A stretch of DNA of 64,000 bases from NCBI RefSeq assembly GCF_002042885.1, contig NZ_MVFY01000008.1, positions 1 through 64,000 on the forward strand, in the 5' to 3' direction. Numbering within the stretch: position 1 is the first letter of the stretch; each line of letters starts with the position of its first letter. Shown in pieces: positions 19,197-29,003 of this stretch. The DNA comes from Citrobacter portucalensis (lineage in GTDB: Bacteria; Pseudomonadota; Gammaproteobacteria; Enterobacterales; Enterobacteriaceae). The notes below the pieces were generated by a model. That model was not told the DNA's origin. It searched no databases and saw only the letters and a list, made by a program, of their open reading frames with translations. The translations under genes and the position numbers were made by a program.

Positions 19197-20204
19197 ATGT
19201 CATGCTCTGTTTCCGCGACACGCGCCTTCGCCGTGCCCGGACTATTGTTATTACTTGTTCTCACCACGGTATTAAGTCTGGTTATTGGCGCCAAGTCGCT
19301 ACCTGCCTCCGTGGTGCTGGATGCGCTCACCGGCAGTTGTCAAAGTGCTGATTGCACCATCGTGCTGGACGCGCGCTTGCCGCGCACGCTGGCGGGGCTG
19401 CTCGCCGGTGGTGCGCTGGGCCTGGCTGGCGCACTAATGCAAACGCTCACGCGTAACCCTCTCGCCGATCCCGGCATTCTGGGTGTCAACTCCGGCGCCA
19501 GCTTCGCTATTGTGCTGGGGGCCGCGCTGTTCGGCTTTTCCTCTGCGCAAGAACAGCTGCTGATGGCCTTTTGCGGTGCGCTGGCTGCATCTCTGATCGT
19601 AGCTTTTACCGGTAGTCAGGGCGGCGGGCAGTTAAGCCCGGTACGTCTGACCCTGGCGGGCGTCGCGCTGGGCGCGGTGCTGGAAGGATTATCCACCGGC
19701 ATCGCCCTGCTCAACCCGGACGTTTACGATCAGCTGCGTTTCTGGCAAGCCGGCTCACTGGATATCCGCAGCCTGCAAACGCTGAAAGTTGTGCTGGTAC
19801 CGGTACTGATTGCCGCGGCTGTCGCACTGTTTCTCAGTCGCGCTCTGAATAGCCTGAGTCTCGGCAGCGACACAGCTACCGCGCTTGGCAGTAAAGTCGC
19901 TCGCACGCAATTTATTGGCCTGCTGGTTATTACCGTACTGTGCGGCAGTGCGACCGCGATTGTTGGTCCTATCGCCTTTATTGGCCTAATGATGCCGCAC
20001 ATGGCGCGCTGGCTGGTGGGGGCGGATCACCGCTGGTCACTGCCCGTAACCCTACTGGCAACGCCTACTCTGTTACTGATTGCCGATATAATCGGTCGCC
20101 TGATTGTCCCCGGCGAGCTGCGCGTGTCGGTAGTCAGTGCTTTTATCGGTGCACCGGTGCTTATCTTTCTGGTACGCCGTAAATCGCGCGGGGGTGGCGC
20201 ATGA
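19197..20204 (+). CDS. fepD: Ferric-enterobactin permease FepD
   Basis: A 335-residue BtuC/FecCD-family permease (E. coli 334) with about nine or ten membrane segments. The EAA-like coupling region is in RNPLADPGILGVNSGA. It forms the inner-membrane channel with FepG. The ATG at 19197 follows GGGAA, directly after the Fur boxes. Its stop overlaps the fepG start (ATGATG). Confidence 0.96.
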   Translation: MSCSVSATRAFAVPGLLLLLVLTTVLSLVIGAKSLPASVVLDALTGSCQSADCTIVLDARLPRTLAGLLAGGALGLAGALMQTLTRNPLADPGILGVNSGASFAIVLGAALFGFSSAQEQLLMAFCGALAASLIVAFTGSQGGGQLSPVRLTLAGVALGAVLEGLSTGIALLNPDVYDQLRFWQAGSLDIRSLQTLKVVLVPVLIAAAVALFLSRALNSLSLGSDTATALGSKVARTQFIGLLVITVLCGSATAIVGPIAFIGLMMPHMARWLVGADHRWSLPVTLLATPTLLLIADIIGRLIVPGELRVSVVSAFIGAPVLIFLVRRKSRGGGA

Positions 20205-21193
20205 TGCACCTCTCCCGCCGCCTGATAATCAGCAGCCTGCTGCTGGTTGCAGGTTGTCTCGTCATTGGTTTGTGGAGCCTGCGTAGCGGCGTTGTTACGC
20301 TGGAAACCCAGCAAATTATTGCCGCCCTGCTCGGCGATGCGCCGCGCAGTATTACGCTGGTGGTGACCGAATGGCGCTTGCCACGCGTGCTCATGGCGCT
20401 ATTGATTGGCGCGGCTCTCGGCGTGAGCGGCGCAATATTTCAGTCGCTGATGCGCAACCCGCTGGGCAGCCCGGATGTGATGGGTTTCAATACCGGAGCC
20501 TGGAGCGGTGTGCTGGTGGCAATGGTGCTGTTCGGACAGCATCTCACCGCTATCGCGCTGGCGGCCATGCTGGGTGGGATTCTGACTTCTCTGGTGGTCT
20601 GGGCGCTCGCCTGGCGCAATGGGATCGACACCTTCCGGCTTATTATTATCGGTATCGGCATTCGCGCCATGCTGGTGGCGTTCAACACCTGGCTACTGCT
20701 GAAAGCATCATTAGAAACCGCGCTGACGGCCGGGCTGTGGAACGCCGGATCGCTCAATGGCCTGACCTGGGCCAAAACCTGGCCTTCTGCCCCGCTGATT
20801 ATCATCATGCTGGTGTGCGCCGCGCTGCTGGTACGCCGGATGCGTTTACTGGAAATGGGTGATGACAGCGCCTGTGCGCTTGGCGTCAGGGTTGAGCGCT
20901 CACGTCTGATGATGATGCTGGTTGCGGTGGTACTGACCGCTGCCGCCACCGCGCTGGCCGGTCCTATCTCGTTTATTGCTCTTGTCGCGCCGCATATCGC
21001 GCGACGTATAAGCGGTACATCGCGCTGGGGATTAACCCTGTCGGCGCTGTGCGGCGCGTTGCTGTTGCTGATGGCGGATTTATGCGCCCAACAGCTGTTT
21101 ATGCCTTATCAGCTTCCGGTGGGCGTTGTCACCGTAAGCCTCGGCGGTATTTATCTTATCGTCTTGTTAATTCAGGAGTCCCGCAAAAAATGA
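20201..21193 (+). CDS. fepG: Ferric-enterobactin permease FepG
   Basis: At 330 residues it has the same length as E. coli FepG. It is the FecCD-family partner of FepD with the equivalent loop RNPLGSPDVMGFNTGA. It overlaps fepD by four bases upstream and fepC by four bases downstream, so the three genes are tightly coupled. Confidence 0.96.
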   Translation: MMHLSRRLIISSLLLVAGCLVIGLWSLRSGVVTLETQQIIAALLGDAPRSITLVVTEWRLPRVLMALLIGAALGVSGAIFQSLMRNPLGSPDVMGFNTGAWSGVLVAMVLFGQHLTAIALAAMLGGILTSLVVWALAWRNGIDTFRLIIIGIGIRAMLVAFNTWLLLKASLETALTAGLWNAGSLNGLTWAKTWPSAPLIIIMLVCAALLVRRMRLLEMGDDSACALGVRVERSRLMMMLVAVVLTAAATALAGPISFIALVAPHIARRISGTSRWGLTLSALCGALLLLMADLCAQQLFMPYQLPVGVVTVSLGGIYLIVLLIQESRKK

Positions 21194-21987
21194 TCGAATC
21201 AGTAGCCCGTTTGCGTGGCGACCAGTTAACGCTGGGTTATGGCAAGTTTACCGTGGCGGAAAACCTCAATGTATCGATTCCCGACGGCCATTTCACCGCG
21301 ATTATCGGGCCAAACGGCTGCGGGAAATCAACGCTACTGCGCACGCTGAGTCGTCTGATGACGCCCGCGCACGGCAAGGTCTGGCTCGATGGCGAGCATA
21401 TTCAGCACTATGCCAGCAAAGAAGTCGCCCGCAGAATAGGTTTGCTGGCGCAAAACGCCACCACGCCGGGAGATATTACGGTACAGGAGCTGGTTGCTCG
21501 CGGACGCTACCCACACCAGCCGCTGTTTACCCGCTGGCGGCAAGAGGATGAAATTGCGGTCTCAAACGCCATGCAGGCGACGGGTATCACCCACCTGGCA
21601 TCACAAAGTGTGGATACCCTTTCCGGCGGACAACGTCAGCGTGCATGGATTGCGATGGTGCTGGCGCAGGAAACGTCGATTATGCTGCTCGATGAACCCA
21701 CCACCTGGCTGGATATCAGTCATCAGATCGATCTGCTGGAACTGCTGAGTGAGCTAAACCGGGAAAAAGGTTATACGCTGGCCGCCGTTTTGCACGACCT
21801 GAATCAGGCCTGTCGCTATGCAACGCATCTGATCGCGCTGCGTGACGGAAAAATTATTGCCGAGGGTGCACCGAAGGAGATCGTCACCGCGCAGCTTATT
21901 GAAAAAATCTATGGACTGCGCTGTATGATTATCGACGATCCGGTTGCCGGAACGCCGTTAGTGGTGCCGCTTGGACGCAACAAATAA
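21190..21987 (+). CDS. fepC: Ferric-enterobactin ABC ATPase FepC
   Basis: A 265-residue ABC ATPase. Walker A GPNGCGKST is at residues 40–48, followed by signature LSGGQRQR and Walker B LLDEPTTWLD. The ATG at 21190 overlaps the fepG stop (ATGA), which favours it over longer frames. It powers FepDG. The C-terminus is about six residues shorter than E. coli FepC (271). A strong hairpin follows. Confidence 0.96.
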   Translation: MIESVARLRGDQLTLGYGKFTVAENLNVSIPDGHFTAIIGPNGCGKSTLLRTLSRLMTPAHGKVWLDGEHIQHYASKEVARRIGLLAQNATTPGDITVQELVARGRYPHQPLFTRWRQEDEIAVSNAMQATGITHLASQSVDTLSGGQRQRAWIAMVLAQETSIMLLDEPTTWLDISHQIDLLELLSELNREKGYTLAAVLHDLNQACRYATHLIALRDGKIIAEGAPKEIVTAQLIEKIYGLRCMIIDDPVAGTPLVVPLGRNK

Positions 21988-21998
21988 CACGCGTTACA

Positions 21999-22024
21999 GT
22001 ATGGCGGCCAGCTTGCCGCCATAC
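21999..22024. terminator. Bidirectional hairpin fepC/fepE
   Basis: GTATGGCGGC and GCCGCCATAC form a perfect 10-base stem with a 6-base loop between convergent fepC and fepE. Neither side has a clear T-run, but position and stability suggest a shared terminator. Confidence 0.7.
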
Positions 22025-22033
22025 GACAATTCA

Positions 22034-23167
22034 TCACACCAGTTGCTGATCAATAAACGTCATTTTTTGCTTACGTGACACCATGGCATAGTTCAGCAGA
22101 ACGCCACCACACGCCACCATTCCCCCCAGTAATGCGGCCAGAATAACGATCATTGATTTAGCCGGACCGTCTTTTTTCACCGGCAGCGAAGGTGAAAGTT
22201 GATATTTAAACGGCGTAAATGTTACGTCACCCACATTCATCGCTAACAGTTGCTCTACGTGATACTGGCGATTACGTAATTCACCGTTAATTTCAGCAAC
22301 ATCCGTTACTGATTTTTCTATTTCTAATTTACGTTCGATGCCGTCAGCACCCAGTGAAATAGAGAAATCGGGGTCATCCTTCACGGCCTGGCCATTACTG
22401 TAGACCGGCTTTTTAATCCCGGCGGCATTGGCGATCTCCAGCGAGTAGTTCAGTCGCTGGATATTTGCTTCCAACTGGTTTTTGAGCCTGACGCGATCCA
22501 TCTCCAGTCTTTCTTTTTCATAACTGGTTTTGATGGACAATTTATTGCGAATATCTTCCAGCGTTTCTTTCACCACAAGGGCAGAAATATACTGGATATA
22601 TCCCTTCAGCACTGACTGGGCTTCTTCGGCCTGAGGCGCGGTAAAGCTCAACGTCCATGCGGTATACAGCGAAGTTTCGTTCTTCTTACCCTGGTTAGTA
22701 TCAACCGCTTTCATTTTCTCACTAAGCCTGACAATTGCCTGATGCAACTCCATTTCGTCGATATCAGCGCCCTTCAGTTGCGCCATCACGTAAGGTGAAG
22801 AGCGCAGATACTCTTCTAACAATGAAGGCGACTGGAATTTTTTGATAAACAGGTTAAACACATCATCACGGCTAACGCTAATATCCATATCCAGCACGCG
22901 CAATTTGGTCAACGTATTCTCTAATCCCTGCCATTGAACCGCTTCCGCCGGCGTCACGACGGCCTGACTGGTCCATTTTTGTGGCAGCAGAAAAGAGACC
23001 AGAATACCCACACAAGCAAAGGCGAAAACGGTCGCTATAATTTTCGTTCTTGCACGCCATAAGATTTCGATTAGATTCACTAAATCGATTTCATTTTCGT
23101 TTGCCGTTGGCTGAGGATACCCAGTAAATTCCGAAACGTTATCTTGCTTTATATTTAATGATGACAT
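22034..23167 (-). CDS. fepE: Wzz-family O-antigen chain length regulator FepE
   Basis: 377 residues, as in E. coli. A polysaccharide co-polymerase with two membrane segments (about 40–60 and 340–360) around a coiled-coil-rich periplasmic domain, and the Pro-rich stretch before the second segment. In Salmonella FepE determines very long O-antigen chains. Despite its name no direct role in enterobactin transport is established. It follows entF in the same direction after 229 bases. Confidence 0.93.
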   Translation of the reverse strand: MSSLNIKQDNVSEFTGYPQPTANENEIDLVNLIEILWRARTKIIATVFAFACVGILVSFLLPQKWTSQAVVTPAEAVQWQGLENTLTKLRVLDMDISVSRDDVFNLFIKKFQSPSLLEEYLRSSPYVMAQLKGADIDEMELHQAIVRLSEKMKAVDTNQGKKNETSLYTAWTLSFTAPQAEEAQSVLKGYIQYISALVVKETLEDIRNKLSIKTSYEKERLEMDRVRLKNQLEANIQRLNYSLEIANAAGIKKPVYSNGQAVKDDPDFSISLGADGIERKLEIEKSVTDVAEINGELRNRQYHVEQLLAMNVGDVTFTPFKYQLSPSLPVKKDGPAKSMIVILAALLGGMVACGGVLLNYAMVSRKQKMTFIDQQLV

Positions 23168-23396
23168 GTTGCGTGACCTGAAAACTTTCCTAAAAGAAAA
23201 ACATTCCTGTGGGAGAAGTCTACCAGCTAGTCAGAATTATCCGAAACAATCTTTGTGCTTGTCGCCCTACCAAAAATTATATTCGGAATTTATTCACCCC
23301 TTTCATCACCTTGCACCGCACAAAAATAAACAACTCCATAACATATTTTTTACATCATGGAATTGTTCGATCACCGCGATAGCAATATTCGTCTTG

Positions 23397-26300
23397 TTAC
23401 ACAGATTTATTAATCTGTGCATTTATTACAGGCCCTATCGCCTCAAATGAGGCAGGGGAAATAATATCAACATGCGCGCAATCCTGGCGGTAAACATCCA
23501 GACTGGATATCCACGGCGACCAGCTGCGTTCAGGACTGACACCCGGTACTAACGTGCGCTCAGCAACGAACAGCGTAGCGTGACCTGCAAACGGCACGCT
23601 GTGTGCCGTGGTGAGCAGGCGAACCGCATCGGCATAGTTGCCTTCGATTGCGTTAAATAAAGCCTCTGACGCATTCCCATGCTGCGCCGCCAGAAACGCT
23701 TCGCGTTCACGCTCGATCTCCGCCAGTACCGCTGGATCCAACCCATTAGCCTCTTTTTCTTGCCAGTTTTGCGTTTCCGGCGGCCAGGTATCCAACAGTC
23801 CGAGGAATGCAACCGTCTCTCCTCTGGCAAGTAAGCGTGCGGCAATCCCCTGTGCCAGCGTCCCACCCAGCGAATAACCTAATAAATAGTAAGGTCCGTG
23901 AGGCTGTTGACTGAGCAACGTTGCCAGATGATGTTCGCATACCGCGTCGAGGTTTTCCGCCGTCTGCATAGGCCCATCCGGTCGTGGCGACTGAAGACCT
24001 ACAATCGACCACTGCGGGCTGAGATATCGCGACAGCACGCTAAACTGCCAGGCAAAACCCGACGCCGGATGGAAACAGAACAGCGTTGGGCCGTGACTTT
24101 CACGAAGCGGCAGCAGTGCCTCAAATCCCATATGTTGCGACTGCTCATCATCAGTGCTCTCCAGTAGAGCACTCAGTTGTTCAACGGTAGAGGCCACCAT
24201 AATCTGCCCCGGCGTCACCTGACGCTCAAAAACCCGGCTCAACTGTGCCGCCAGCTTCATCGCCAGCAACGAATGTCCGCCAAGCGCAAAGAAGTCTGCC
24301 GCCACGTCATTCACCTCGCAACCCAGCAAAGCCGCAAAAGACTGCGCGATGGTGGTTTCAGTCCCTGCTCGCGGCGCACGCCCGGAAGTACGCGACGTCA
24401 ACTGCGGCATCGGCAGCGCTTTACGATCCAGTTTACCGTTCGCGCTAAGCGGCAGCTCCGCCAGCTGCAACAATACCGTCGGCACCATATGCGCAGGCAG
24501 TTTTTCACGCAGCTTTTTCCGCAACGCTGACGTATCCAGCGGTAAACCCGATTGTGACACCAGATACCCCACCAGTTGACGCGCATCGCCGCCTGTCGCC
24601 GCCGCCTGGTTGAATACGCAGGCGTGGGCAACGGCATGCTCGACATCAGGCAACTGCTGCATCACCCGGTCAATCTCGCCGAGCTCAATGCGTTGTCCGC
24701 GAATTTTAAGCTGGTCATCGCTGCGTCCAAGGTACTCCACCGCGCCATTTTCCAGCCAGCGCGCCACATCTCCGGTACGATACATGCGTTCGCCAGCGTT
24801 AAACGGATCGGCGATAAAGCGGCTTGCGGTCAGATCCGGACGGCCCAGATAACCTTGCGCCAGTTGGATCCCTGTCAGATATAAGTCACCAGCCACGCCG
24901 AAAGGCACCGGGCGCATCATGGCATCCAGAATATGTAAACCGGTATTCCATACCGGATAGCCAATCGGCACGCTGTTGCCGGTTACAGCAGCAAGGTCTT
25001 CCCCCCAGGCCGGATACCAGCTCACATCAACCGCCGCTTCCGTTGGTCCGTACAAATTGTGCAGTGGCGCATGAGTTAACTGTTCCCACTCACGGCATAA
25101 ATCTGCAGGCAAGGCTTCACCGCTGCAAAATACCCGTTTCAGCGAGGCACAACTCTCCCGCGCGGTTTCCGGCGTCAGTGAAGCGACAAAAGCGGCCAAC
25201 ATAGAGGGAACAAAGTGCGTGGTCGTCACCCCGTATTGGGCAAAGAATTGCTGCATCGCCAGCGGATCGCGGTGCGCCTCAGGTTCCGCCATTACCAGCT
25301 TTGCCCCGGCAATAAACGGCCAGAAAAACTCCCATACCGAGACATCAAAACTGCACGGTGTTTTTTGCGCCACCACATCATCCGCGGTCAGCGGATAGTG
25401 ATTTTGCATCCACAGCAGACGGTTAACGATGGCGGTTTGCCCAACCATCACCCCTTTTGGTCTACCGGTAGAACCGGAAGTAAAAATGATATAGGCAGTA
25501 TGATTGGGCTGAGATAGCGCCAGCGGATCAGCATCTACTGCTGGCAGTGGCGAGTCATAGCACAGACTTTCCAGCCCAGGAATATCGCTAAAGCGCGCCA
25601 GTTGCTCATCGGTCGCGATCAACAATTTTGGCTTCGCGTCTTCGAGCATCATCCGCAGGCGATCGTCCGGGTATCCGGTATCCAACGGCAGCCAGGCTGC
25701 ACCGGCTTCAACGATACCGTGCAGCGCCAGCGTCAGGAACACGGAACGCGGTAATGCCACGGCGACGCTGTCGCCAGGCTTGACGCCGCGTGCACGCAAA
25801 AGGCTCGCCAGCGCCACGACCTGCTGGCGCATTTCGCGATAGCTAAACTGATAGCGGGCATCGGCCAACGCCGGGGCATCCGGCGTTTTATCGGCCTGCT
25901 GTACCACCAGCGCGCTCAGCGTAGTGGACGGGATCTCCACGGTGGTGTGATTAATCTTCGCCAGCCGCTCATGTTCTGTTGGCAACAGCATCCCGGCGTC
26001 GCCGCAGCATAGCGCCGGATTGTCGGCAAACTGCTCGATAAGCCCGATTAAACGCGAGGCATGCTGCGCCAGCGTTTCTGCATCGTAGCGCTGTTTATTG
26101 GCCAGAATTTCAATACTCAGCCCACCGTTTTCATCCGGGAATAACGCCAGTTCAAGATCGTTCACCGGCCCTGTCGCCAACGTGTGGGTTTGCGCCTGAA
26201 CGCCGGGAATATTCAGCTGATAGTCGAATATTTTCACGTTCAGCACCGGGCCAAACAGCGGCTCGGCACCGGCTGCACGCCCGCTGTCGCGAACGATTTG

Positions 26301-27287
26301 TTCGGCATCATAACGTTGATGCCGACGCATTTTCTTCAACTGTCCGGCCAGTCGTTGTGCAAGCGCAGGCAAGCTTTCTGCCGCATCCAGCCTCACACCA
26401 AATGGCAGTACGTTTAAAACCGGTCCAGTGGAGGTCAACGCCGCCGACCCCATGCGCCGCATAAAGATAAACCCGGCGGCATAATCCATTCGGCTGCATA
26501 AACGTCCCAGCCACAATGCCACCAGCGCGAGGGCCAGATCCGCACGCTGAACGTCAGGCATACGTGCCGCAAGCCGACGAAACGCCCCTTCAGGCGCGGT
26601 TAACTTCATACGAATAATATCCGCGCTGGCCGATCGTCCCGGCAACGGATTATTCGACAGCGAAGCAGGAGGTGGAAGTTGCTTTCGCTGCTCGCTCCAG
26701 AAGGCCCCGTCGCGTTGCCAGGCATCGCTTTGACGGTACTGTTGATACTCTTCCACCACCTCGGCGAACGGCGTAAAAGGCGAGTCTGGCGTAGGCTCGC
26801 CGTGTAGCCATGCGCGATAAATTGCGGCTATCTGGCGGGTAATGGCCGGAAAACTGAAGCCATCGACCAGCAAATGATGGTAACGCTGATACCAATACCA
26901 ACGCTTTTCTCCCACCTGTATAAGCAGGTGAAAAACCAGCGGTTTATTGCCATCAGCACGTATGTCCTGCTGCAGGTCTGCCTGCATCAACGCACGCGCC
27001 GCCTCATGTGGATTGGATTTTGCGCGCAAGTCGATAATTTCAGGTTGCGCAAAGGCGAGCGCAGAATCCACCCATTGCCAGATCTCACCGTTATCTTCGC
27101 TAAACCGCATCCGCAGGGTATCGGCCTGCTCCAGGCCCGCCACAACGGCTTTCGCCAGCAACGACGCGCCCAGTTCGCCAGTTAACTCTACGTAGTGCGC
27201 CACGCTCCACGCCGAGGGCAATGTGGAGAGTTTTTCCGCCATCCAGATCCCCGGCTGAGCCGCCACTAACGGTAAACGCTGAGTCAT
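23397..27287 (-). CDS. entF: Enterobactin synthase NRPS EntF
   Basis: A 1296-residue NRPS (E. coli 1293). Domains in order: condensation (about 1–430, HHLLVDG at 137–143), adenylation for serine (about 460–860, containing the core FTSGSTGRPKG), peptidyl carrier (about 960–1040, GGHSLLAM), and thioesterase (about 1065–1296, GYSLGG). It condenses DHB with Ser and cyclises three units into enterobactin. The start at 27287 follows AGGAGG and overlaps the ybdZ stop (ATGA). An upstream extension of the frame to 27425 lies inside ybdZ and is rejected. Confidence 0.97.
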   Translation of the reverse strand: MTQRLPLVAAQPGIWMAEKLSTLPSAWSVAHYVELTGELGASLLAKAVVAGLEQADTLRMRFSEDNGEIWQWVDSALAFAQPEIIDLRAKSNPHEAARALMQADLQQDIRADGNKPLVFHLLIQVGEKRWYWYQRYHHLLVDGFSFPAITRQIAAIYRAWLHGEPTPDSPFTPFAEVVEEYQQYRQSDAWQRDGAFWSEQRKQLPPPASLSNNPLPGRSASADIIRMKLTAPEGAFRRLAARMPDVQRADLALALVALWLGRLCSRMDYAAGFIFMRRMGSAALTSTGPVLNVLPFGVRLDAAESLPALAQRLAGQLKKMRRHQRYDAEQIVRDSGRAAGAEPLFGPVLNVKIFDYQLNIPGVQAQTHTLATGPVNDLELALFPDENGGLSIEILANKQRYDAETLAQHASRLIGLIEQFADNPALCCGDAGMLLPTEHERLAKINHTTVEIPSTTLSALVVQQADKTPDAPALADARYQFSYREMRQQVVALASLLRARGVKPGDSVAVALPRSVFLTLALHGIVEAGAAWLPLDTGYPDDRLRMMLEDAKPKLLIATDEQLARFSDIPGLESLCYDSPLPAVDADPLALSQPNHTAYIIFTSGSTGRPKGVMVGQTAIVNRLLWMQNHYPLTADDVVAQKTPCSFDVSVWEFFWPFIAGAKLVMAEPEAHRDPLAMQQFFAQYGVTTTHFVPSMLAAFVASLTPETARESCASLKRVFCSGEALPADLCREWEQLTHAPLHNLYGPTEAAVDVSWYPAWGEDLAAVTGNSVPIGYPVWNTGLHILDAMMRPVPFGVAGDLYLTGIQLAQGYLGRPDLTASRFIADPFNAGERMYRTGDVARWLENGAVEYLGRSDDQLKIRGQRIELGEIDRVMQQLPDVEHAVAHACVFNQAAATGGDARQLVGYLVSQSGLPLDTSALRKKLREKLPAHMVPTVLLQLAELPLSANGKLDRKALPMPQLTSRTSGRAPRAGTETTIAQSFAALLGCEVNDVAADFFALGGHSLLAMKLAAQLSRVFERQVTPGQIMVASTVEQLSALLESTDDEQSQHMGFEALLPLRESHGPTLFCFHPASGFAWQFSVLSRYLSPQWSIVGLQSPRPDGPMQTAENLDAVCEHHLATLLSQQPHGPYYLLGYSLGGTLAQGIAARLLARGETVAFLGLLDTWPPETQNWQEKEANGLDPAVLAEIEREREAFLAAQHGNASEALFNAIEGNYADAVRLLTTAHSVPFAGHATLFVAERTLVPGVSPERSWSPWISSLDVYRQDCAHVDIISPASFEAIGPVINAQINKSV

Positions 27288-27502
27288 GGAGCCTCCTGCA
27301 CATCGACGTAGTTCGCGGTCGTAAGCGTGGTCCAGTTTGCTTCCAGCCATTGCTGGCAGGCTTCCTGGGATTGGGGTTCGCAAGCAATTTGCCAGCCAGC
27401 AGGAAGCGAGCACTGCTGCGGCCAAAGGCTAAACTGACGCTGGGGATTTTGCAGAATGTAAAACTGGCCCTGCGGATTATCGAAGGGGTTACTGAATTCC
27501 AT
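27284..27502 (-). CDS. ybdZ: MbtH-like protein YbdZ
   Basis: A 72-residue MbtH-family protein, the E. coli length, with the conserved FSLWP and LPAGW motifs. MbtH proteins bind NRPS adenylation domains and aid their folding and activity, here EntF. The ATG at 27502 has AGGAG seven bases upstream. A TTG two codons earlier is possible but less likely. Translationally coupled to entF. Confidence 0.95.
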   Translation of the reverse strand: MEFSNPFDNPQGQFYILQNPQRQFSLWPQQCSLPAGWQIACEPQSQEACQQWLEANWTTLTTANYVDVQEAP

Positions 27503-27532
27503 ACTCAACTCCTGTCGTGGAACATCGTCCGG

Positions 27533-28750
27533 TTAAATCATGTCGGTAAGCGGTTGCCAGAGCGTCATTAGCCCTTGCATCAGACCGCCGCGCCAGCAAA
27601 GCGCATCGTGTCCGCCATCAACCTGACGCCAGAAAATAGACTGTGGTGCAGAAGGTAACTGGGCATATAGCGCCTGATTAGCGCGATAAATAATGGGCTC
27701 GCGGATCCCCGCTTCCAGGACAATACGCAGCCCCTGAGCACTGACGGTCCCGGTCTTCAGTTGTTCGACGATCGCCCCGTCCTGATGACCACCACGATGC
27801 GGCCACCAGTAAGAGCCCGACTGGCTAAGCACACAGCCAAAGCGCGCGGGCCAGTTCAGTCCAGCATACAGCGATGACAACCCGCCAAAACTTTGCCCAG
27901 CCACCACGGTGCGCTGCGGATCGTCACAAAATGCGGTCGTTGTCTTCACCAGTGGTAATAGCTCCTCCTGCACCGCCAACCAAAAATCCGCATTACACGG
28001 TAGCTCATGGCTGCGGTGAGCCGTATCAATGGCATCAATCAGGAGATAAACGGCAGAAGGAAGGTGTCCGCGATGCGTGAGTGAAGTCAACGCAGGCCAG
28101 ACCGGCATACTCTGTGCCCAAAACTGTCCGTCCAGCAGGATAGCCAACGGACGCGTTTCGGGTTGAGCATCACCGGTGGTAAACACCCATACGCGACGCG
28201 TATTGCCGAGCCTGGCGCTATGCCATTGCAGGCACACTGCGGGGGATTTTGGGGGTTCAGGTCGATCCCATCCTGGCTGTACGGGTGCCTCCGGCATTTC
28301 CAGCGCAGACACCGCGTGGCCACGACCGCCCCGCCAGCTCTGCGGATTAAGGGGATCAGCAATGGCCTGTGGCAGCAATTGCCGCCAGCCTTCACGCAGC
28401 ACGTTTCGGTCAGGCGCTTCGCCTGCCACAAGCGAGGAAAAGATATCGTTGCGCTCTGTTGGGATAAAACAGTAACTGCCACGCCAGTTGGCGCTGAGGG
28501 AAACACTCCAGCACCAAACATTTGTTCCATCAATACGTCGCATCGACTGAGGGGTGGCATTTTGATGGTGGTCGGTGACGCCGGTGATATAAACCCAAAC
28601 GCGATGAATGGCTGACTCATTTTCCGTTCCCTGTGGGTCACGCCACCAGAAGGTTACCCGATAATTTCCGTTATCTTCACGCTCCCACTCCGGGCCTTTT
28701 TTCGACTGCCACCACGCCTCGCTTCCCATCTTTAACGTCGTCACAGCCAT
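27533..28750 (-). CDS. fes: Enterobactin esterase Fes
   Basis: A 405-residue cytoplasmic esterase that hydrolyses ferric enterobactin to release iron. It has an N-terminal Fes-specific domain (about 1–150) and a C-terminal alpha/beta hydrolase with the nucleophile in AGQSFGG and the histidine in GGHDALCW. E. coli Fes is about 400 residues. It is first in fes-ybdZ-entF-fepE and divergent from fepA at a Fur-controlled region. Confidence 0.95.
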   Translation of the reverse strand: MAVTTLKMGSEAWWQSKKGPEWEREDNGNYRVTFWWRDPQGTENESAIHRVWVYITGVTDHHQNATPQSMRRIDGTNVWCWSVSLSANWRGSYCFIPTERNDIFSSLVAGEAPDRNVLREGWRQLLPQAIADPLNPQSWRGGRGHAVSALEMPEAPVQPGWDRPEPPKSPAVCLQWHSARLGNTRRVWVFTTGDAQPETRPLAILLDGQFWAQSMPVWPALTSLTHRGHLPSAVYLLIDAIDTAHRSHELPCNADFWLAVQEELLPLVKTTTAFCDDPQRTVVAGQSFGGLSSLYAGLNWPARFGCVLSQSGSYWWPHRGGHQDGAIVEQLKTGTVSAQGLRIVLEAGIREPIIYRANQALYAQLPSAPQSIFWRQVDGGHDALCWRGGLMQGLMTLWQPLTDMI

Positions 28751-28797
28751 AACCCCATGTTTATTGTGAAATTTTATGATCTAGCGTGAAATATATT

Positions 28798-28828
28798 GAT
28801 AATATTATTGATAACTATTTGCATTTGC
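28798..28828. promoter_or_regulatory. Fur-box region fes/fepA
   Basis: GATAATATTATTGATAACT (28798–28816) and GATAACTATTTGCATTTGC (28810–28828) each match the Fur consensus at about 12 positions and overlap with a 12-base offset. Individually weak, but placed in the known Fur-regulated divergent region, where E. coli has a similar extended site. Confidence 0.65.
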
Positions 28829-29003
28829 AATAGCGTATTGTCGCGCTGTGGGAAGCGCGTACAGTTTTTCACCACTTATAAACCGACCTGGCACTGCGTA
28901 CTTTTTCTGGAATGGATAGTTTACGCAGATGCGGGCGACATCAGGCCAAATGCCGCACCACGGCACATTGGTTCTCGTGGCTAAAAGAACAGCAGGACAT
29001 ACA

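Noticed and set aside
21049-21189. 47-codon extension of fepC
   Set aside because: It lies within fepG in another frame. The ATG at 21190 overlaps the fepG stop and gives the known FepC start.
27288-27425. 46-codon extension of entF
   Set aside because: It overlaps ybdZ in another frame; the start at 27287 has AGGAGG and the conserved N-terminus.
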